Shown here: positions 29,469-44,400 of the stretch, in pieces
How the letters are laid out: each line of letters opens with the position of its first letter
Numbering within the stretch: position 1 is the stretch's first letter
Source: Crossaster papposus
Taxonomy: Eukaryota; Echinodermata; Asteroidea; Velatida; Solasteridae
Assembly (NCBI GenBank): GCA_037893245.1
Contig: JBAIAA010000110.1
Span: 1 to 64,000, forward strand
Direction of reading: 5' to 3'
Length of the DNA: 64,000 bases
The notes under the pieces: generated by a model
Told to the model about the DNA's origin: nothing
Databases searched by the model: none
What the model saw: the letters and a program-made list of their open reading frames with translations, nothing else
Program-made: the position numbers and the translations under genes

Positions 29469-32400
29469 GTAAGATGTTCGAGCGTTGAGCAATTTTCAAA
29501 ATCTGGGCGTGGTTCGTGTGGTTATTGTATGCCTAGAGCATGCACCACAGAGTGTTACAGTGCGGCAATGCCAAATTGTAACCCGTCACCACAAAATGAG
29601 CTTAAAGTCATACTTTTTAGGAATTGAGATATTTATATATCTGGATTCTGCAGAACAAGAGCTTTCCAATGGTATACAATGATAAGGGATACAGAATTCA
29701 GTAACGGAAATAAACATACAGTACATGGAACACAAACTGATTCTTGAGAAAATGGCATTTAAAATCCTAGAGTTGTGTTACATCGAATGAACGACAACAT
29801 AATAAAAATGGGATGAAATAGGTTCCAAAGATGGTTTGACAGAAGAACAACATTTGAGAAAGGTAAAACTTTACAGAATAAGGTTCACATGAACAAAAAT
29901 ATAAACAAAAAATTGACGACACCTTGAAATGTTGGCTTTTGCCCTCTGTTCTGCAAAATGGTAATTCCCGACTTTGAGGTTTTTTTGCTGTGAGACACAA
30001 TTTCTTGAAAATGGTCATGTAATTTTTCAAGTCCTTTAATTTTTGTCCTCCATTGAGTCAAATGAGATAAAAATGTGTGTCGTCTGTCTGGTTAACCTCT
30101 CAGAAACCTGGCCATATGGGCGCCAGTCTATTTTGCCTCCAGGATTCTGTTTTCCTGTTCTCTTTATTACGATAATTAATTCCACGATATTAGTAGGAAC
30201 GCACAAGTTTAAATGGTACATCTTTATAATGTTGTGTGCCACCAATTTTGTTGGCATTTCAAGTTGTAATCTTAAAGGTAGGATACATTATTTGCAGATA
30301 TAAAAAAAAATTACTACCAAATTATTAAGAAATATCTTAATTATTTAAAAGTAAATAATGATTCGAGGCATCCAGCAAAATGATTGCACTAGATATCCTG
30401 TAATTGTTCTGAACAATTACATTTTTACTATGAAATACAACCCCCTGCCCCTTCTCTGATAATTCAAGCAATTACAAATGGTGTATCCTTAAACCTTGTA
30501 AGGTTTGACCAACATTTGGAGACTCGCGCATAATTGCAAAATTTTGGGTTTTTTTCATAAAAATACTCAAACTGAAACGCAAGCATGTGGCATATAATCA
30601 ATTTGGAAGAAAAAAAACGCTTTGAAAAGTTTAACATAAATTTATTCCATTCCTATTTTAAGGGGTTTAAAAAATTTTAAATGGTGAAATTAAGATGGGT
30701 TTCAGTTCGAGCAACGGAAATTTATGGAGTGCGCACGTGCAGTTTGTGCAAATTTAAATTACTGGGTACTGTCAAATTGCACTTGCGCATGTTACCAATA
30801 CCAACAGTGCGTGGTGTGGGTCATATTATGCAAATGTAAAAAGAAAAAAGTATGCTTTTTTTACAAGAGAAATTGATTTGAAACCATGTGTCCATTAAAC
30901 TTAGACCTTCGTCTAATACACGAGTGTTTATATCAATCCCGAGTACTCATTAAAACATCTGCGGTGATCATTCTAAAGCACTATATTTTGTTTTCTTTCT
31001 ATTTTCTCGGCGCATGGATGCGTGATTCTAATTCATGTTGAATGTGTGTGTACACTTCAGAAGTCAGAACCAAAGACGAAATGAAGGGAGAAAATAATTT
31101 ATCTCGGCCAAAGGCAGGTATAATCCTCATCATCGGAGCTCCACGCTGCGTAGGGTGTAATCATCCTCTACCAACTAGTAAATTACTCTGATTGGTTTCA
31201 AAATGAAGGGGAGCGGGTAGGGAAGGCCCGCTGGTGGAATGATCACTAGCGACTGCTCAGAAGATGATATTTCCTTGAAAGGAAATAGACGGAGAACTAC
31301 CGAGTTGAAATTTAAATGGAGAAAAAAAAGAATTGGAAGATGTTGAAACGTAGCAACAAATGCAAAATGATTTACAAATGTGACCTGTTCCAACGAAACC
31401 CGGACAAAGTTGACTTTTTAGTTTTTCAGATTTTGCTTTTTTCAAATTCTCTAGGTTCAGGCTCAGCTTTAAAATGATGTATCATTTACATATGTACCCC
31501 CACCCTATCTTCCCTGGGGTCTGGATTTAGTGATAAAACCCTGACAACCTAATTATGAGATAAACAGCTTTGAAGTTCAGAAAAGCGTATTATTTCTATA
31601 CACAAATGTTTCACAAAATTGACAAAAAAACACACTTCTGGTAGACGAATTTTGTTCAAATTTGAGGAGATTGTAGATTAATAGCGAGTGACTTAGGAAA
31701 ACCTAAAACCTCAAAATGGTAACATCCATCCAGAAATGACTTCAGGAGTACATTGTGACAAAACACATTGTGCGACTTTGTCCGGGTTTCGTTGGAACAG
31801 GTCACAAATGTTCTTTTAAAGGTAGTATTCACCATTTGCTTTTGCTGTAATTTTCGAAAATGGATGCGTTAGGGGATTAATATTTTATAATAAATATTGT
31901 GACGCTGACCTGTGTGTTCATAAAGGCTAGAAAAACCAAGGGGAAAAAAGTGTTGTTCTTGCAGTCTGGTTCCTCGACTTTTTTGGACAAATTCAATAAA
32001 TTGAGGGCAGTGTTTGAAAATAGTCAGGTTTTTAGAACGTTTGCCGGCCGGCGATCGTTTAAAATTGATACAAAATTCCACCTTTCTTGAAAACTACACC
32101 CCAGCAGGGGGCCAATTTCATAAAACATGCAAGCACAAAAATGTGCTTAGCACTTAGCGCAAACAAGTCTTGCTCAGTAAAAACAGGTAATCGGCATAAA
32201 CTCCCTGTGTATTTTCATTCAAAGCAAAAAAGAACTGAATACCAGTCACAAACAATAAACATCAACTGAAATTTTGGTTTGTAAACCTGTTTTTTTCCCA
32301 AAAAAAGAATTTTCATGCTAAGCACATTTTTGGAGATTTCACAGGATGCTTGAGACTGTTATTTACTTACAGTCAAGTAAAAGGTACAGGTAGTTAATAA

Positions 32401-35400
32401 TTCAGTAGTTCTATAGGCGTTTTCACACTATCTAAGTTTCGAACCGTGTTGAAACCAACCCAGTTCCAACCCGGTTCAGCATGGGTTGTTTTCAACACGG
32501 ATCACGGAGACGCAACGTTCACACTGTTCATGCCGCGAACCAGCCGCTAGTGAACCGTGTAACGTTCAATCCGGCTAGGGCCGCCGTGCATTCACACTAC
32601 ACATTTCTCAACACGGATCGCATTCAAAAAGGCGCGCTGTGATGATTTTCCCGATCCCACAATGCTTATAATCCCGCCTTTAATTTGTTAATTTATGCGG
32701 CACTGGCTCGGCGTTTTGTCGTGGATTCCCTGGCCTTCGAGATCCTCAGACATTTTCGCGAACACCTTATTTCTTGTAGTGCCGTCCAGTTGTGACTAAA
32801 CCGCATCGTCCGACCAAATCGTCAACATGGCATTTACTTCTTTGTTCTTCCTTTGTCTTTCAGCTTTATTGTCGGTCTTTTTGGGACTCATTTTCGAACA
32901 AAATTGAAGAGAAATGCCTGGATGCGTGTTGTTGCTGTTGTGTTTGGGTTTTGTGAAGAACCACGTGTAACGCACACAACATGCGTGACGTGCCAGTAAA
33001 TGTACAACATGTACACGCACACACATACATATCCATGTACATGTACGTGTCACGTCGATTGCAGAACTGATTATTTATTGACCTTTGTACCGCGTGTCTG
33101 ATTTCTGTAGGATTTCGCGCCACAACTCAACACGGATCGGCGGTAAGCGAACTCAACCCGGGGCGGTTCACACTATCATTTTCGACACGGTTCATGCCGA
33201 AAAATGCGATTTCAATCCGGGTTGAGATTTTCAACCCTGGTTCCTACCAGGGTTGATTTCGATCCGGCTAGAGCATGCTACCCGGGTTGGAACCGGGTTG
33301 AAATTTTAGTAGTGTGAAAAGGTTGAACAAAATCTCGGGGTTGGAACCGGTTCCAACCCTGAGATTTTGGACAGTGTGAAAGCGCCTTATGTTTGCAAAT
33401 GGTGTATATATACTACATACATACATGTACATTACCTTAAATATTCTTGTGGCCAGTCGATTATGATGCACATATTGGAATGTTTGAGATGTTGGAAACC
33501 TTTGCTAATTCAAAAGGCATTCTCGATATTCTGCTTAATCTTGCAATCACAAATGAGATTGTAGGATAAGGAAAAAATTTCTTCGCTTTTATGGTGTGGT
33601 GAATACAGGGTGTATTGAATGACAGAAGCTCTTTTTATAAAATGTGCAAACATGTACAAATATGTACATGGGAAATAATACAAACAAAAAATATGGGTGG
33701 AAACATTTCCATTAAACTCTATTACAGAACATTGATTAGGAAGGGCCTTAAAATCACGAGGAAGCTATTTTGGTTGTGATTCCTGAATGTATTTGTATAA
33801 ATTGTGAACTGGTGAATTGGATGGAGCCAGACTATTTTTGCATTCTAGCCTCATTTTGCATTATTTTTATTTTTTTAAAAATTTATTATTTTTATTTTTT
33901 CTAAAAACATTAAGGTATGGTTAATCACAAATTTTAAATTATTCATCTGAGAAGACTGGTATTCATTTAAAATTTATCAGCAAGTGAAATAAATCAAGAT
34001 TTTTAACTTACTTTCAATTCAATACAATTATGGCTGACTTGTGAATAAAGCCCACACTCTCCAAAGATTTGAAGCCTATTACCAAATGATTGAGATTGGA
34101 TGCTGTTACCATACAATCACAGCAAGCAAACACACCATAAATCATTCTTAATTCTTTTACAAAGTGAACAAAGAAATTGGCAAGGGGGGACTCAAACAGG
34201 TCTGCGACCTCTTGAATACCCGCCCTACCAACTGAGCTATCTTCCCCTGTATGTTGGCGGTCTCCCAAAATGTCATTATCCATGTCAGATCCTAAGTTGT
34301 CAGAAACCCAGTCAACTACATACAAAGTGTACAACACGTAAATGGAATGATGCAACAACAAATAGAAGAAAAATATACATAACCTCCCCTGAGAGTAATA
34401 AAACAGAGAAGTCATTCTGACTCAATGGAGGAAAAGCCAGCAGCTGACACCTCTGTGCCTGGAGCTGTGAGAGCGAACACCCCGGTAGCTAGATGTCTAA
34501 ATCCCCTGGGGGGTGGATCTTGAAAGGTTGTCAGCCAAATTATTAATTTACTCAAGTGAGGCTTTAAAGGTGTATGTCAGGGGGGAGTAACATGGGTTAT
34601 TTGTACTGGTAGTTCTTTGTAGTTCCAGCCGGGAACCAATATTAGAAGTCTTCACCGAGTTGACACCAAGCTTGCACGCACACCCGCGCTCGTTGATCCG
34701 CCAACCAAAGGTTCAAATTTTCAAGTAAACAGGGCAAAATTCCTTGCAGTTTGGCTCTAAAACTGCTTTCTAGCCCTGAACAATTTATGGAGAGTTTTGC
34801 TCTTTGTAATAACAATGATGCATACCGGTATTTATAGAAAAATTGAAGGGAGTATTGAAAGTGGAAAACTGTTATTATTTCTCGTCCTCCATGTTTGACA
34901 ACTTTCCCAGATTTTCTTTCCCTTCCTGCTCTTAAAACAAATGGAAGGATGGCCAATAATCTTGATCTCAAATCTCAAACAGCAAGGTCAACAATGTCCA
35001 TTTGTCCAACTTTAACCAGTTCGCGCGATTGTTTGGCACGAACCTCGTTCCGATACGGGTTCAGACTGGCATCTGTGGGTATCACGCCCTGATATTTCTG
35101 GCAAGCCGGTCGCCGACGGATATTTTTCCGGCCTTGTTCGTGACGCGTTTATTCCTCATCTGTTTTGAATCTTGGAAAAACTGCGCGCGTATACACGTCC
35201 TCCGACGTGAACTGGTTAAAAGCTGCTCATTGCACCGTGAATCGCAGTCTATCAGCTTCACTTTTGGCAAATCTCTACCGCCCACAATTTAGCCTTCGGT
35301 ATTCTCCAAACCTCTCGATGGGCCCGCTTTTATATCTTAACAGACAGATATTTAATTTGTGTCAGCCTCTCTCTAATTTGTGTCCGCCTCCCCTCCCTTC

Positions 35401-38400
35401 CCCCAACCCAAAAAGATTTTGCAGAGATCTACTCGTAAATGCCATTCACATTTTTTTTTTTTTTCTGCAATATTTCTTGGCACTTGTTAAAATACCGGTA
35501 ATGTGATAAAGAACAAGTGGATCGCCTTATCTTATCAGAAGACCGTTGCTGTCATCGTTTGAAGGGTTGGGAGTTTAAATAGAAATCAGATAAAAAATGT
35601 TTTTGACATGTTTGCCCTTGCTACAAGAGGGGGGGGGGGGCCTGTTGTGGATAAAAAAACTTGTAACTTGAAATAATACACTTGGAATCGTTGGAAATGC
35701 AGAATGCCTGATGGCTTGTCAAAAACAAAGAAAATCCCCATTTGCACAATAAACTCTATAGTTGACACTTGTCATTTTTCATTAAATTCTTTTTTTGGTT
35801 AAATATCAGACCACCAAGTCAACAGACATTTTTTTTAGTTTTTTTTTTATTGCATTCTCACAGATGATTATAAGCATGTCAATTTGTTTCCTGTTTGTTT
35901 ACATCCGCTCGCTGGGACGTACCTTTGTGGCAAAATTACTGGTTACTTGGAGAGCTCAACAAATAACGCTGGAGAGAATTTGTGCCGAGGAGGTTGCTAT
36001 TTGAAGAGTGGTTTTTAATCAAGTCACTCGGTTTGCACAACGGTGCAGTACTTATAAATCCTGCTTTTTTTTAGTTGAATCATCGTTTGGATGCAGTATC
36101 AATTTGAAATTACCCCCGATCATCAAGCATATAAACTCTTCAGAGGGGATTGATTTTTTTTCTTCGAGTGAGGCGTGGTTGGCGAAATGAAACTACGCAT
36201 CGGTCGAAAGGATTTGCGATGATTAAAGGTATCCGTAGTATACACCAATTGCAAATATCAACAAAAAAATACTGAATTATTATGAAATACCATACCTGAC
36301 TTTGAGTGGATATCAGTCGCAAACATCCTGTGAAATCACAGCACCTGATGTGATGTGGTTTTCAAGAAAAGTGGAATTTTGTATCAACATTGTAAAAACT
36401 GACTATTTTTAATCACTGCACCCAATTTATTCAATTCGTCTGAACTAGTCAAGGAACCAGACTGCAACAACAGCAGTTTTTCCAGCTTCGGTGAACACAA
36501 AACTTTAAACAGGTCAGCCTCACAATATTTACTATAAAATAGGAATCCCCTAACACATCCATTTTTGAAAAAAATAGTATACTTGTACCGGTACATGTAC
36601 TACCTTTTAAAAAAACTGAATTTTTTGCAATATACTTGATTTTTTTGCAATACTTGACAAATTTAAGACTGTTTAAAGTTTGCAATAATCAACTTGTCAA
36701 ATAAGTAAAATACTGAGAAAAAGGCTTTTTTTCAACTTTCAAGTTTTGTATAATTTGTGAAAGTGAAAGATATCAATTTGTTTTCCCCCTTCAAAACCCT
36801 TTTATTTCACGAATACTATTTCTTTAAAATATGTGTGGTAGACATAACAAAAGCAGGAAGATTTTTTCTTCTTCTTCTTTCTCTTGAATACAACCTGTTC
36901 TCAGTTCTGGCTCATTTTACAAATTATACGTAAACTTGTGCATGTGCTGTGCCCCTTTAAGTATCCAATCAAATGCCCATGTACGGTACTTAAGAATAAT
37001 CCAATATGCCACTGTACTTTGAATTGGATCTGTCCAGTTCGTTAACGCGGTCGTTTTAATTTTGTTTTGACACCAAAGTACCATAACTGATTCATGTACT
37101 GTACAGTGCAACTCTTTTGATTCACTTCATTTGTCAAATTACATTGTACTTTGTATTTGTAATGAAGCCGTGAAGCTAGGTGTGGAAAAAAATCCTGGAA
37201 ACTTCGGAAAACAAAGGAAGCAAAAAATGGCCAACGTTTGCCAACTACACGGTTAAGTTGGTTAAATACCGAACGAGCAGAACAATTGTGACATGTTCCA
37301 ACGAAACCCGGACAAAGTTGCACGATGTGTTTTACTATATTGTACTGTCTCGTAAAGTCATTTCGGGGTGGATTTTACCATTTTTGAGTTTTTGGATTTT
37401 TCTGAATCACGAACTAATAATCTACAATCTTTCAAAATTTGAACATAAACCGTTAACCAGAAGTGTTTTTTGGGTGTCGATTTTGTGAAACAATTGTGAA
37501 ATAATTCAAAGCTGTTTATCTCATAATTAGGTTGTCAGGGTTTTATCACTAAATCCTTCCCTCAGGGAAGATTTGGGGGGGGGGGGGTTACATATGTAAA
37601 TGATACATCATTTTAAAGCTATAGAACCTAGAGAATTTGAGAAGAAAAAAAATCGAAAAAGCTAACAATTGTTAACTTTGTCCAGGTTTTGTTGGAGCGG
37701 GTCATGGTTTATCAGTCCAAATGCCCATGGGTAATTTCTCGCCGTAGTTGACAGGTTTCTGACCACTTGCTTTATCTTCCAATTTCTTATTGTTGGTTTT
37801 CCATTGTCTGGACCAATTAGCATACATACAGTACCGGTACATGTATACACAAATATACGCATGCGTTTGTAAATGCGTTTGTGACCGGTGAACATCTGTA
37901 CGTGTGTCATTTCTAATCCAGACCATTTGTTCCGGCATTTTTATGAACATACTGGTAGAAATGCTCAGTTGAATTTACTAGAGAATATGTATACGTCAGA
38001 ACCCATTGCTGTTATCTTCCCCCCATAACAATGCCAAGGATAACCACTACGATTTTATTAATTTGCCTGTCAAGTGTAAAGTACTCTCACTTATTAGAAT
38101 AAACAATATATCTTTGTTTACTACAGAGTATTTATGTTATTGCTGGTTGATTTATCCTCAATATGTGACCATCTACGACGAAAGGCTTGTAAAGTACATG
38201 TAGGTACCAGTACATAATATACATATATCTTGACGTTTTGAGATATTTAGAGAAATGAAATCTACAAAAAATAAGCTATAAAATGATGTATTACATACAA
38301 GACACAGTTGGTATTTATGGATAGCTACAACAAGTAACACTAAATATAACAATTCTTGTTTTTTTATTGTTTTTTAAATATTTTAATGGTCCTTTTCTCA

Positions 38401-41400
38401 AAATAAGCTCTGGCGACTTTACAGCCCTTTTGTCGTGGATGGTCACATCTGTGTGTGTGTATATTGTACATATTGTGCAGTGTACCGTATTTACACAAAA
38501 TGTAAACTTCATTATTGAGTACACCGTAATTAACAACAGTCTGATGCAAATTGTATCATACATGTACATGTACACAGTATACAAATTACAATGCGCAAAT
38601 TTTAATAGTAAAAACTGTATAGCTCATCTCCTTCTACCGTTTTTATTTATGTCAATATTATTCCACATTTTGATGCCCCCCCCCCCCCCCCCCCCCCCCT
38701 CTTTAAGGGGTATATGCCATGTTAAGTTTTGTGTTTTATACAGATCGTTCTTATTTTCTGCAGGGACTCTAGCTGAACAATTGGGCTTCGATATCCAAGA
38801 CGTTGAAAATAGGTAAGTAACTTTTTGATTTTGATTTATTTATTCTCAAACTTTCACGGCCAAGAAGGTCAAAATTGCAGTTTGATCGATGTACATGCAC
38901 GGACAAAAACAAAATCACAAAACTTTTTTAAAATACTTACAAATTTGCGTTGTTTTATGTTTCCTTTTTTTTTTTTTTTCCTTTTTTTTTTTTAAGAGGT
39001 TGTGGGGTATTAAGGGAGGTGGGGGGGGGGGTGTTTTATTTTTTTTAGATATGCCTTCAATTTGTCATATTTGTGTCCGTGGCTGATGTGCCAAATTATT
39101 ACGTTGCCAAAAGCTCCTAGATACGCCGTTTGCAACACTCGTAAAACAGCCGACACGTGTCTCTGGACACATGTTCGTGCGGAGATAACCTGCAAAAAAA
39201 TCTTGTGCGTGACACGTCCCGCCACGGGGGAGATGATTTCATTATTTGATTGGTTTGGTTCCCGTAAAGCCAAGCTGTTTCGCCCATCGATCCAAAACAG
39301 CTTTTAGATATTTTTTTTTTTTTTTTTAATAGTTTCTAACCGATCCCTAGCCCAAAGCAGCCATGATTCCATTAATATTAATCAATATTGCGACAGTTTT
39401 TTTTTTGTCGCTTAAACAAAGTTTTGTAAGCACTTAATTACCAGTCATAAATATTGTATGTGTCCTTACGGTACATGTACACATATGTACTTGACCGTAT
39501 CTCTTTAATGTATACATACCATATGGTACCTTAACTTTGACATGCTTTTATGGATTTTGATTAAATTTGAATGCAGTGGCCCTCGGGTGGGAAGAATTCT
39601 TTGTAAACCATAGTGAAGTCCATAACAAAAAATCTAATTTCTGTAGAAGAAATGTAAATGAAGGAAAGTGCATTATGTGAGAAAAGATACCACTTTTGAA
39701 AATCTTGGCATGTACAGGTACTTTAATTATTATATAATTAATTCTTTCTGGTAATGAAACCAAGGATCCCTCAAAAGCACCCCAGAGGCACTGTAGCTCG
39801 CAAGCCTGAAGAAACTGAGGAGAGAAGACAATGTGAAGAAGTTACAGTTTTAGAGGTGGGAGGAAAACCCCAGAAGAATATCCTGTGGAAAACCCACGGA
39901 ATCAGGCAGGGACTGAAAACCTAGTACACATTTTGGCCTAGGCGGGATTCGAACCCGGGTCACAGCGATGAAAGGCGAGGAAAGAACCGCAACGCCAACC
40001 TGACTTCTTATCAGTCTAGAAAGAAAAAAAACTCTAACTTCAATAAATGTCTGCCGTTGATTAGAATTCAAAATAGATATAGAATTTGCCTGAATTCTAG
40101 AAAATTTTCTAAGGGTGTGCTTCGTGATTTCAGTAATAGATGAAGTCCCTCGGACCATTCATTCCATCTTAATGCGAGTAGGTTAGGTTTCCAATTGAGT
40201 TTACACTGGAATGGTTCATTCAATCTAAAATTCAAGTGATTTTTAGGGCCTTTTCGAAACCTTTGCTTCGTCTTCGGCTTTGGCTTCGCCTCCGAGTTCC
40301 GAATCACTGAGAAGCAAATAGAAATTAAAGCAAATATAAATAGTCTAACTTTTGGGTTCATATCAGTAGATTGAATGTTTCTGAAGCATAACAGGCATCA
40401 AATTGTGGCAGGGGACCTCGCAGTTGGGAATCTAAAATCGCCTTAACCCAAAGACGAAACGAAGCCAGGGATTCGAAAAGGCCTTGTAAGTGCTCTAAAA
40501 AAGTCTGGCACCCCCTTTCACTCTATGGAATTACAGAGAGTACAATTTAGCATGTCGCTGTCCGTTTCAAGAATCCTGCGTTATCGTGGGATGCGCAGAG
40601 TTGATATCTTCAAATATTTTATCATCTCGATAAACAAAAACCTGAATTGTATATTGCCGTCAGGAATGCCTCCTTATCAATGCAATGCACACGGTACCCG
40701 GCCGCTATAATCTTGTTTTCCCAGTAACCTGATTTCTCTCCTCCCGGCCAGCGGAAAAAGAAAGTCACCAGCTAACTTAATTTCTTGGCATCGTATTATC
40801 TTTTATTTATGGAAATTGAATAGCCGATGTTCTCATTAAAAGAGAGCAATGCTTTCAAGGCTGTGTGGAAACTGTGCCAATAAAGGAAAATACTTTTGGT
40901 ATATTTTTCAAAAATAGACGGATTTGTTTCACTGACCAGGGGCCAATTTCATAGAGCTGCTAAGCACAACAATTTGCTTAGCATGACAATTTGTCCTTGG
41001 CAAAAACAAGGTTACAGACCAAATATTTACCTGATCTTTATTGTTCTGGATTGATAATCAGTTGTTTTCTTGCTTAGCATGAAAAACATGTATAATTTTG
41101 GCTAGTAACCTGTTTTTAATGAGCAAGACTTTTTGTGCTAAGCAAATTTTTTTGCTTAGCAGCTCTATGAAATTGGGCCCTGTTAAAGTTTTGTCTACTG
41201 GATGCTGGAAAAATAAAGACATAAAAAACTGTTCAAATAGTCTGGTTCTTCGACCCTACTTTAGATCAAACAATCGGAGCAGTTTATAGATGTCGGGAAC
41301 TATGAAGTCGGGGAACTAGACTAGCTGGCTTGCCGATTTCGAACACAATTTGGACTATTTGCTACATGTACCCGGTACATTGGCCCGTTAATTTTCTCTG

Positions 41401-44400
41401 CTCCTTGCAGAACACTTGATCTAAACCTGCCATTTATGTACATGTACATTTACATGTACATACTCGCAGCCTGTTAGGGCATGCAGGAAAGGGGAGTAGG
41501 GGTATTTTCTTGAGGCCCGAGGACAATAATTATTAAGTTGCGGAAGAATTTAATACGGGATCTGAGCAAATAATATTGAGCAGCTCGTCCACTAGGGTTG
41601 ATCGAGTCGCGAAATAGAGAGGTTCACAATCCACGTCAAGTGCATTATACACGAATGGCTAACCTCGTACAGAGACTTCATCAAAGAGCTGGGTGAGATC
41701 GATGCTGCATTAATGTCTACTTTTCCCCCGATAGATTTCTAAATATGACTAAAGACAAACGCACGATGTCTTAAAACGTGCCTCCTTCTTTTTTTTTCTT
41801 TCTCCTGATACCTCTTAAAGTAGCCCCAAGATCCACCAGCGACCCCAAAACCCGGTAAGGTCAAACCGATCAAATTCTAGCCCTGCTCGGCTCGACCGTG
41901 ACTGTTTTTCAAGTTTCAACCCAAAACCGACTTTGTGCTCCATGAAATGACGTTCAAGGAAAGTCTTGTGTTGCGGCCTTTAATGCGGGAGGCTTGCCAC
42001 TCTTCGGATTAAAGTGGACGTGAATGTAACATTGATACTAGGATGAGAGCTTGTTGGCCATGTAGCTAGCTCGAAGCTTAACGAGTTGGCCCTGAATGTT
42101 TACGTTTAGGTTTAGGGTTGCTGCGCTGTTTTTACGCTGTTGAAATAAGTTTGAGGCTTAAAGGGCTCGCTGAACGGTAAATATTTGCGGTCGCAATTTA
42201 AATTGTGAATCAGCAAATTTTGATTTGAAATTGGAATCTTAAAATATGCAGCACTCGGAGACCACAAAACTTCATCAGGTTGTTTGTCAAGCACCTTTCT
42301 TTATATTTCGAGAACTGTTGCTGCTTCAAACGATAAAAATGAACAACCGACAAATAGTTCTACCTTTAAAATCAGTATAAATGAAACTCAATTGTCCAAA
42401 TGAATTGTACAGTAGTCACACAAAAATTGGTTTGTAACCCTGTTTTTGTTAAGGAAGAATGATCATGCTAAGCAAATTGTTGACTTAAATTGTGATTTTG
42501 AACTGGGAAAAAACGACACGACTTGTATGTTTTTCATCAACTACTCAAAGCCACTCATATATTTTGGAATGTTTAAATCGCAAACTGCTATCCGAATATT
42601 CCCATTTATTTTAGTAATAAAAATATTTGAACATTTGATATTAAACACAGCCCTACGCAACATGTGTTTTAAAACATGCAACTTAATTGCAAGCTCTCCA
42701 TCCTAATCCAAGGAAAAAAAAGGTTAACTCCCGCGGCATGTTAAGCCTGAGGAGCCACTACCATTTTGTAAGGTTGCAAGATCTAATCACTGAGTGATCG
42801 ACTATTGAAATGTCATCGAACAGACATGTTTGACCGATGACAGGACTTCGTATCGGGAGTGTTCCGGCATCCGAGGAGAGCTGATGTCACTCGCCAAGTG
42901 TCGCGTGACATTTCGCTGCCCGCTATCACCATTGTCTCATGTTTTGTACCCGGGGCTGGTGTGTAATTGGATCGAGGAAGAGAGCCTTGTGGAGAGAAGC
43001 TAGCTCATCTGTATCTCGGTAATCTTGATCCATGGATGTTGTTACCGTGAATACTTGTAAGCTGGAAAAACTCATACATGTACTTTACTTGTATCATATG
43101 ATGTGGAGTCAGTCTTGGTAGTAATTTAACCAGTTCGCGCCGGGATTATTTTGACATTGATCAGGGGCCCAGGCGCGGGATTGGTTTTCACGAACCGCGA
43201 TCCGATACGGGTTCAGGTCAGCGTCTGTGGGTAGCACACCCTGATATTTCTGGCCTCGCGCTTCCTGCGAGCCAGTGGCTGACGGATTTTTTTCTGGCCT
43301 TGCTCGTGTCGTGTTTATCTGTCATCCGTTTTGAATCTCGGAAAATGTTGCAAACTGGTTAAAAAACTGTTTACTTTTAAGCATAAAACATGGAGATACG
43401 GTACTTGTACCGTAAGATAAATAATATCAAAATTATTTAAGTTGGACCTACAAATTGGATTGATAAAGAATTATTGTTTATAATATTTTAACCATAACTC
43501 CCTACCCCATTTTTCTTACACATAACCTGAATCCTGCAAAATCCTGCATTTCCAAAGTGTTAAAACTCCATGTACATGTACATACACATGTACACGTGTA
43601 ACCTAAATCCTGCAAAATCCTCCGATATTTATTACTGGTCAGGTGACCACTGCCCGAATCCTGCAAAATCCTTCAGTGGGTTTAATTACCATTTCCAGTG
43701 TCGATAAAGCAGCTGACAAAGCCGTTTAATGTTTACGATGATGAGAATAAAGCGATTGCAAATGGTGAGATTTTCGTCCAATCAACAACTTGACAGCTAG
43801 CTCTCATGTACAATGTATGTGACAGTGCCATGGTAACACTGATTAAATTCCCATCCAACATGGCCGTGGGCGTCCTGTTCCGGACAGTGGAATTGATCGT
43901 CAGTCATCATGGTTAATGCATAGCCTGTGTTTGTCTATCTGCAGGTACAATATATCTCCCTACCCCCCCTCCCCCCCTTTTTTGTCCTCCATATCTTCCC
44001 TATCTTTCCTTCAACCAAAGGATTGAAATGGGGACACTTTATTCAAGAACTGAAAAAATTGCATTTGGCGCGGATCGTTTTGGGGGATTTTAGGGATTTT
44101 GTTCATCTTCTTCTTTTTTTTTTTTTTTTTTTTGGGGGGGGGGGGGGGGGGGTGGTTGAGGGGCGGAAAGGAGTTGTAGCCATACAAACCATTTAATACA
44201 TATGGGCTGGAGGTTCAAAAGCAACCTATGGACACTCTAAAATAAACACAATTAATACTGGTGATGTGAGAGTGTACATTAGACAGGCATGCACGTATAC
44301 TAGGGAGAGTGTGACCAAGCTCAAATTTCCAGGGTTCTTAAAGGGGCAGTATACTGTATCTTTTGCAACTATTCAAAAAATAACCAACCAAATTCTTCTG

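Larger units (their letters stand above)
31816..33440 (+). mobile_element. Family A-related MITE carrying two inserted elements
   Basis: TTAA plus AGGTAGTATTCACCATTTGC on the left; GGTGTATATATACTAC...ATTACC plus TTAA on the right. An intact-length relative in reverse at 36229-36608 shows the uninterrupted order. One family C element (32106-32337) and one Harbinger relative (32416-33386) interrupt it. This is a three-element nest. Confidence 0.8.
29469..38763 (+). other. PDE9A intron, 9.3 kb, repeat-rich
   Basis: GTAAGA at the start and TTTTCTGCAG at the end. It contains MITEs of families A, C, E and P, a Harbinger relative, a SINE and a poly-C run, listed separately. 30493-31379, 33441-34170, 34421-35011, 35220-36227 and 36609-37287 hold nothing recognised. 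Confidence 0.85.

Noticed and set aside
34172-34250. Possible tRNA gene on the minus strand
   Set aside because: TAGCTCAGTTGGTAG is tRNA-like, but the acceptor stem is not matched and the edge recurs at 62.36 kb as a SINE.
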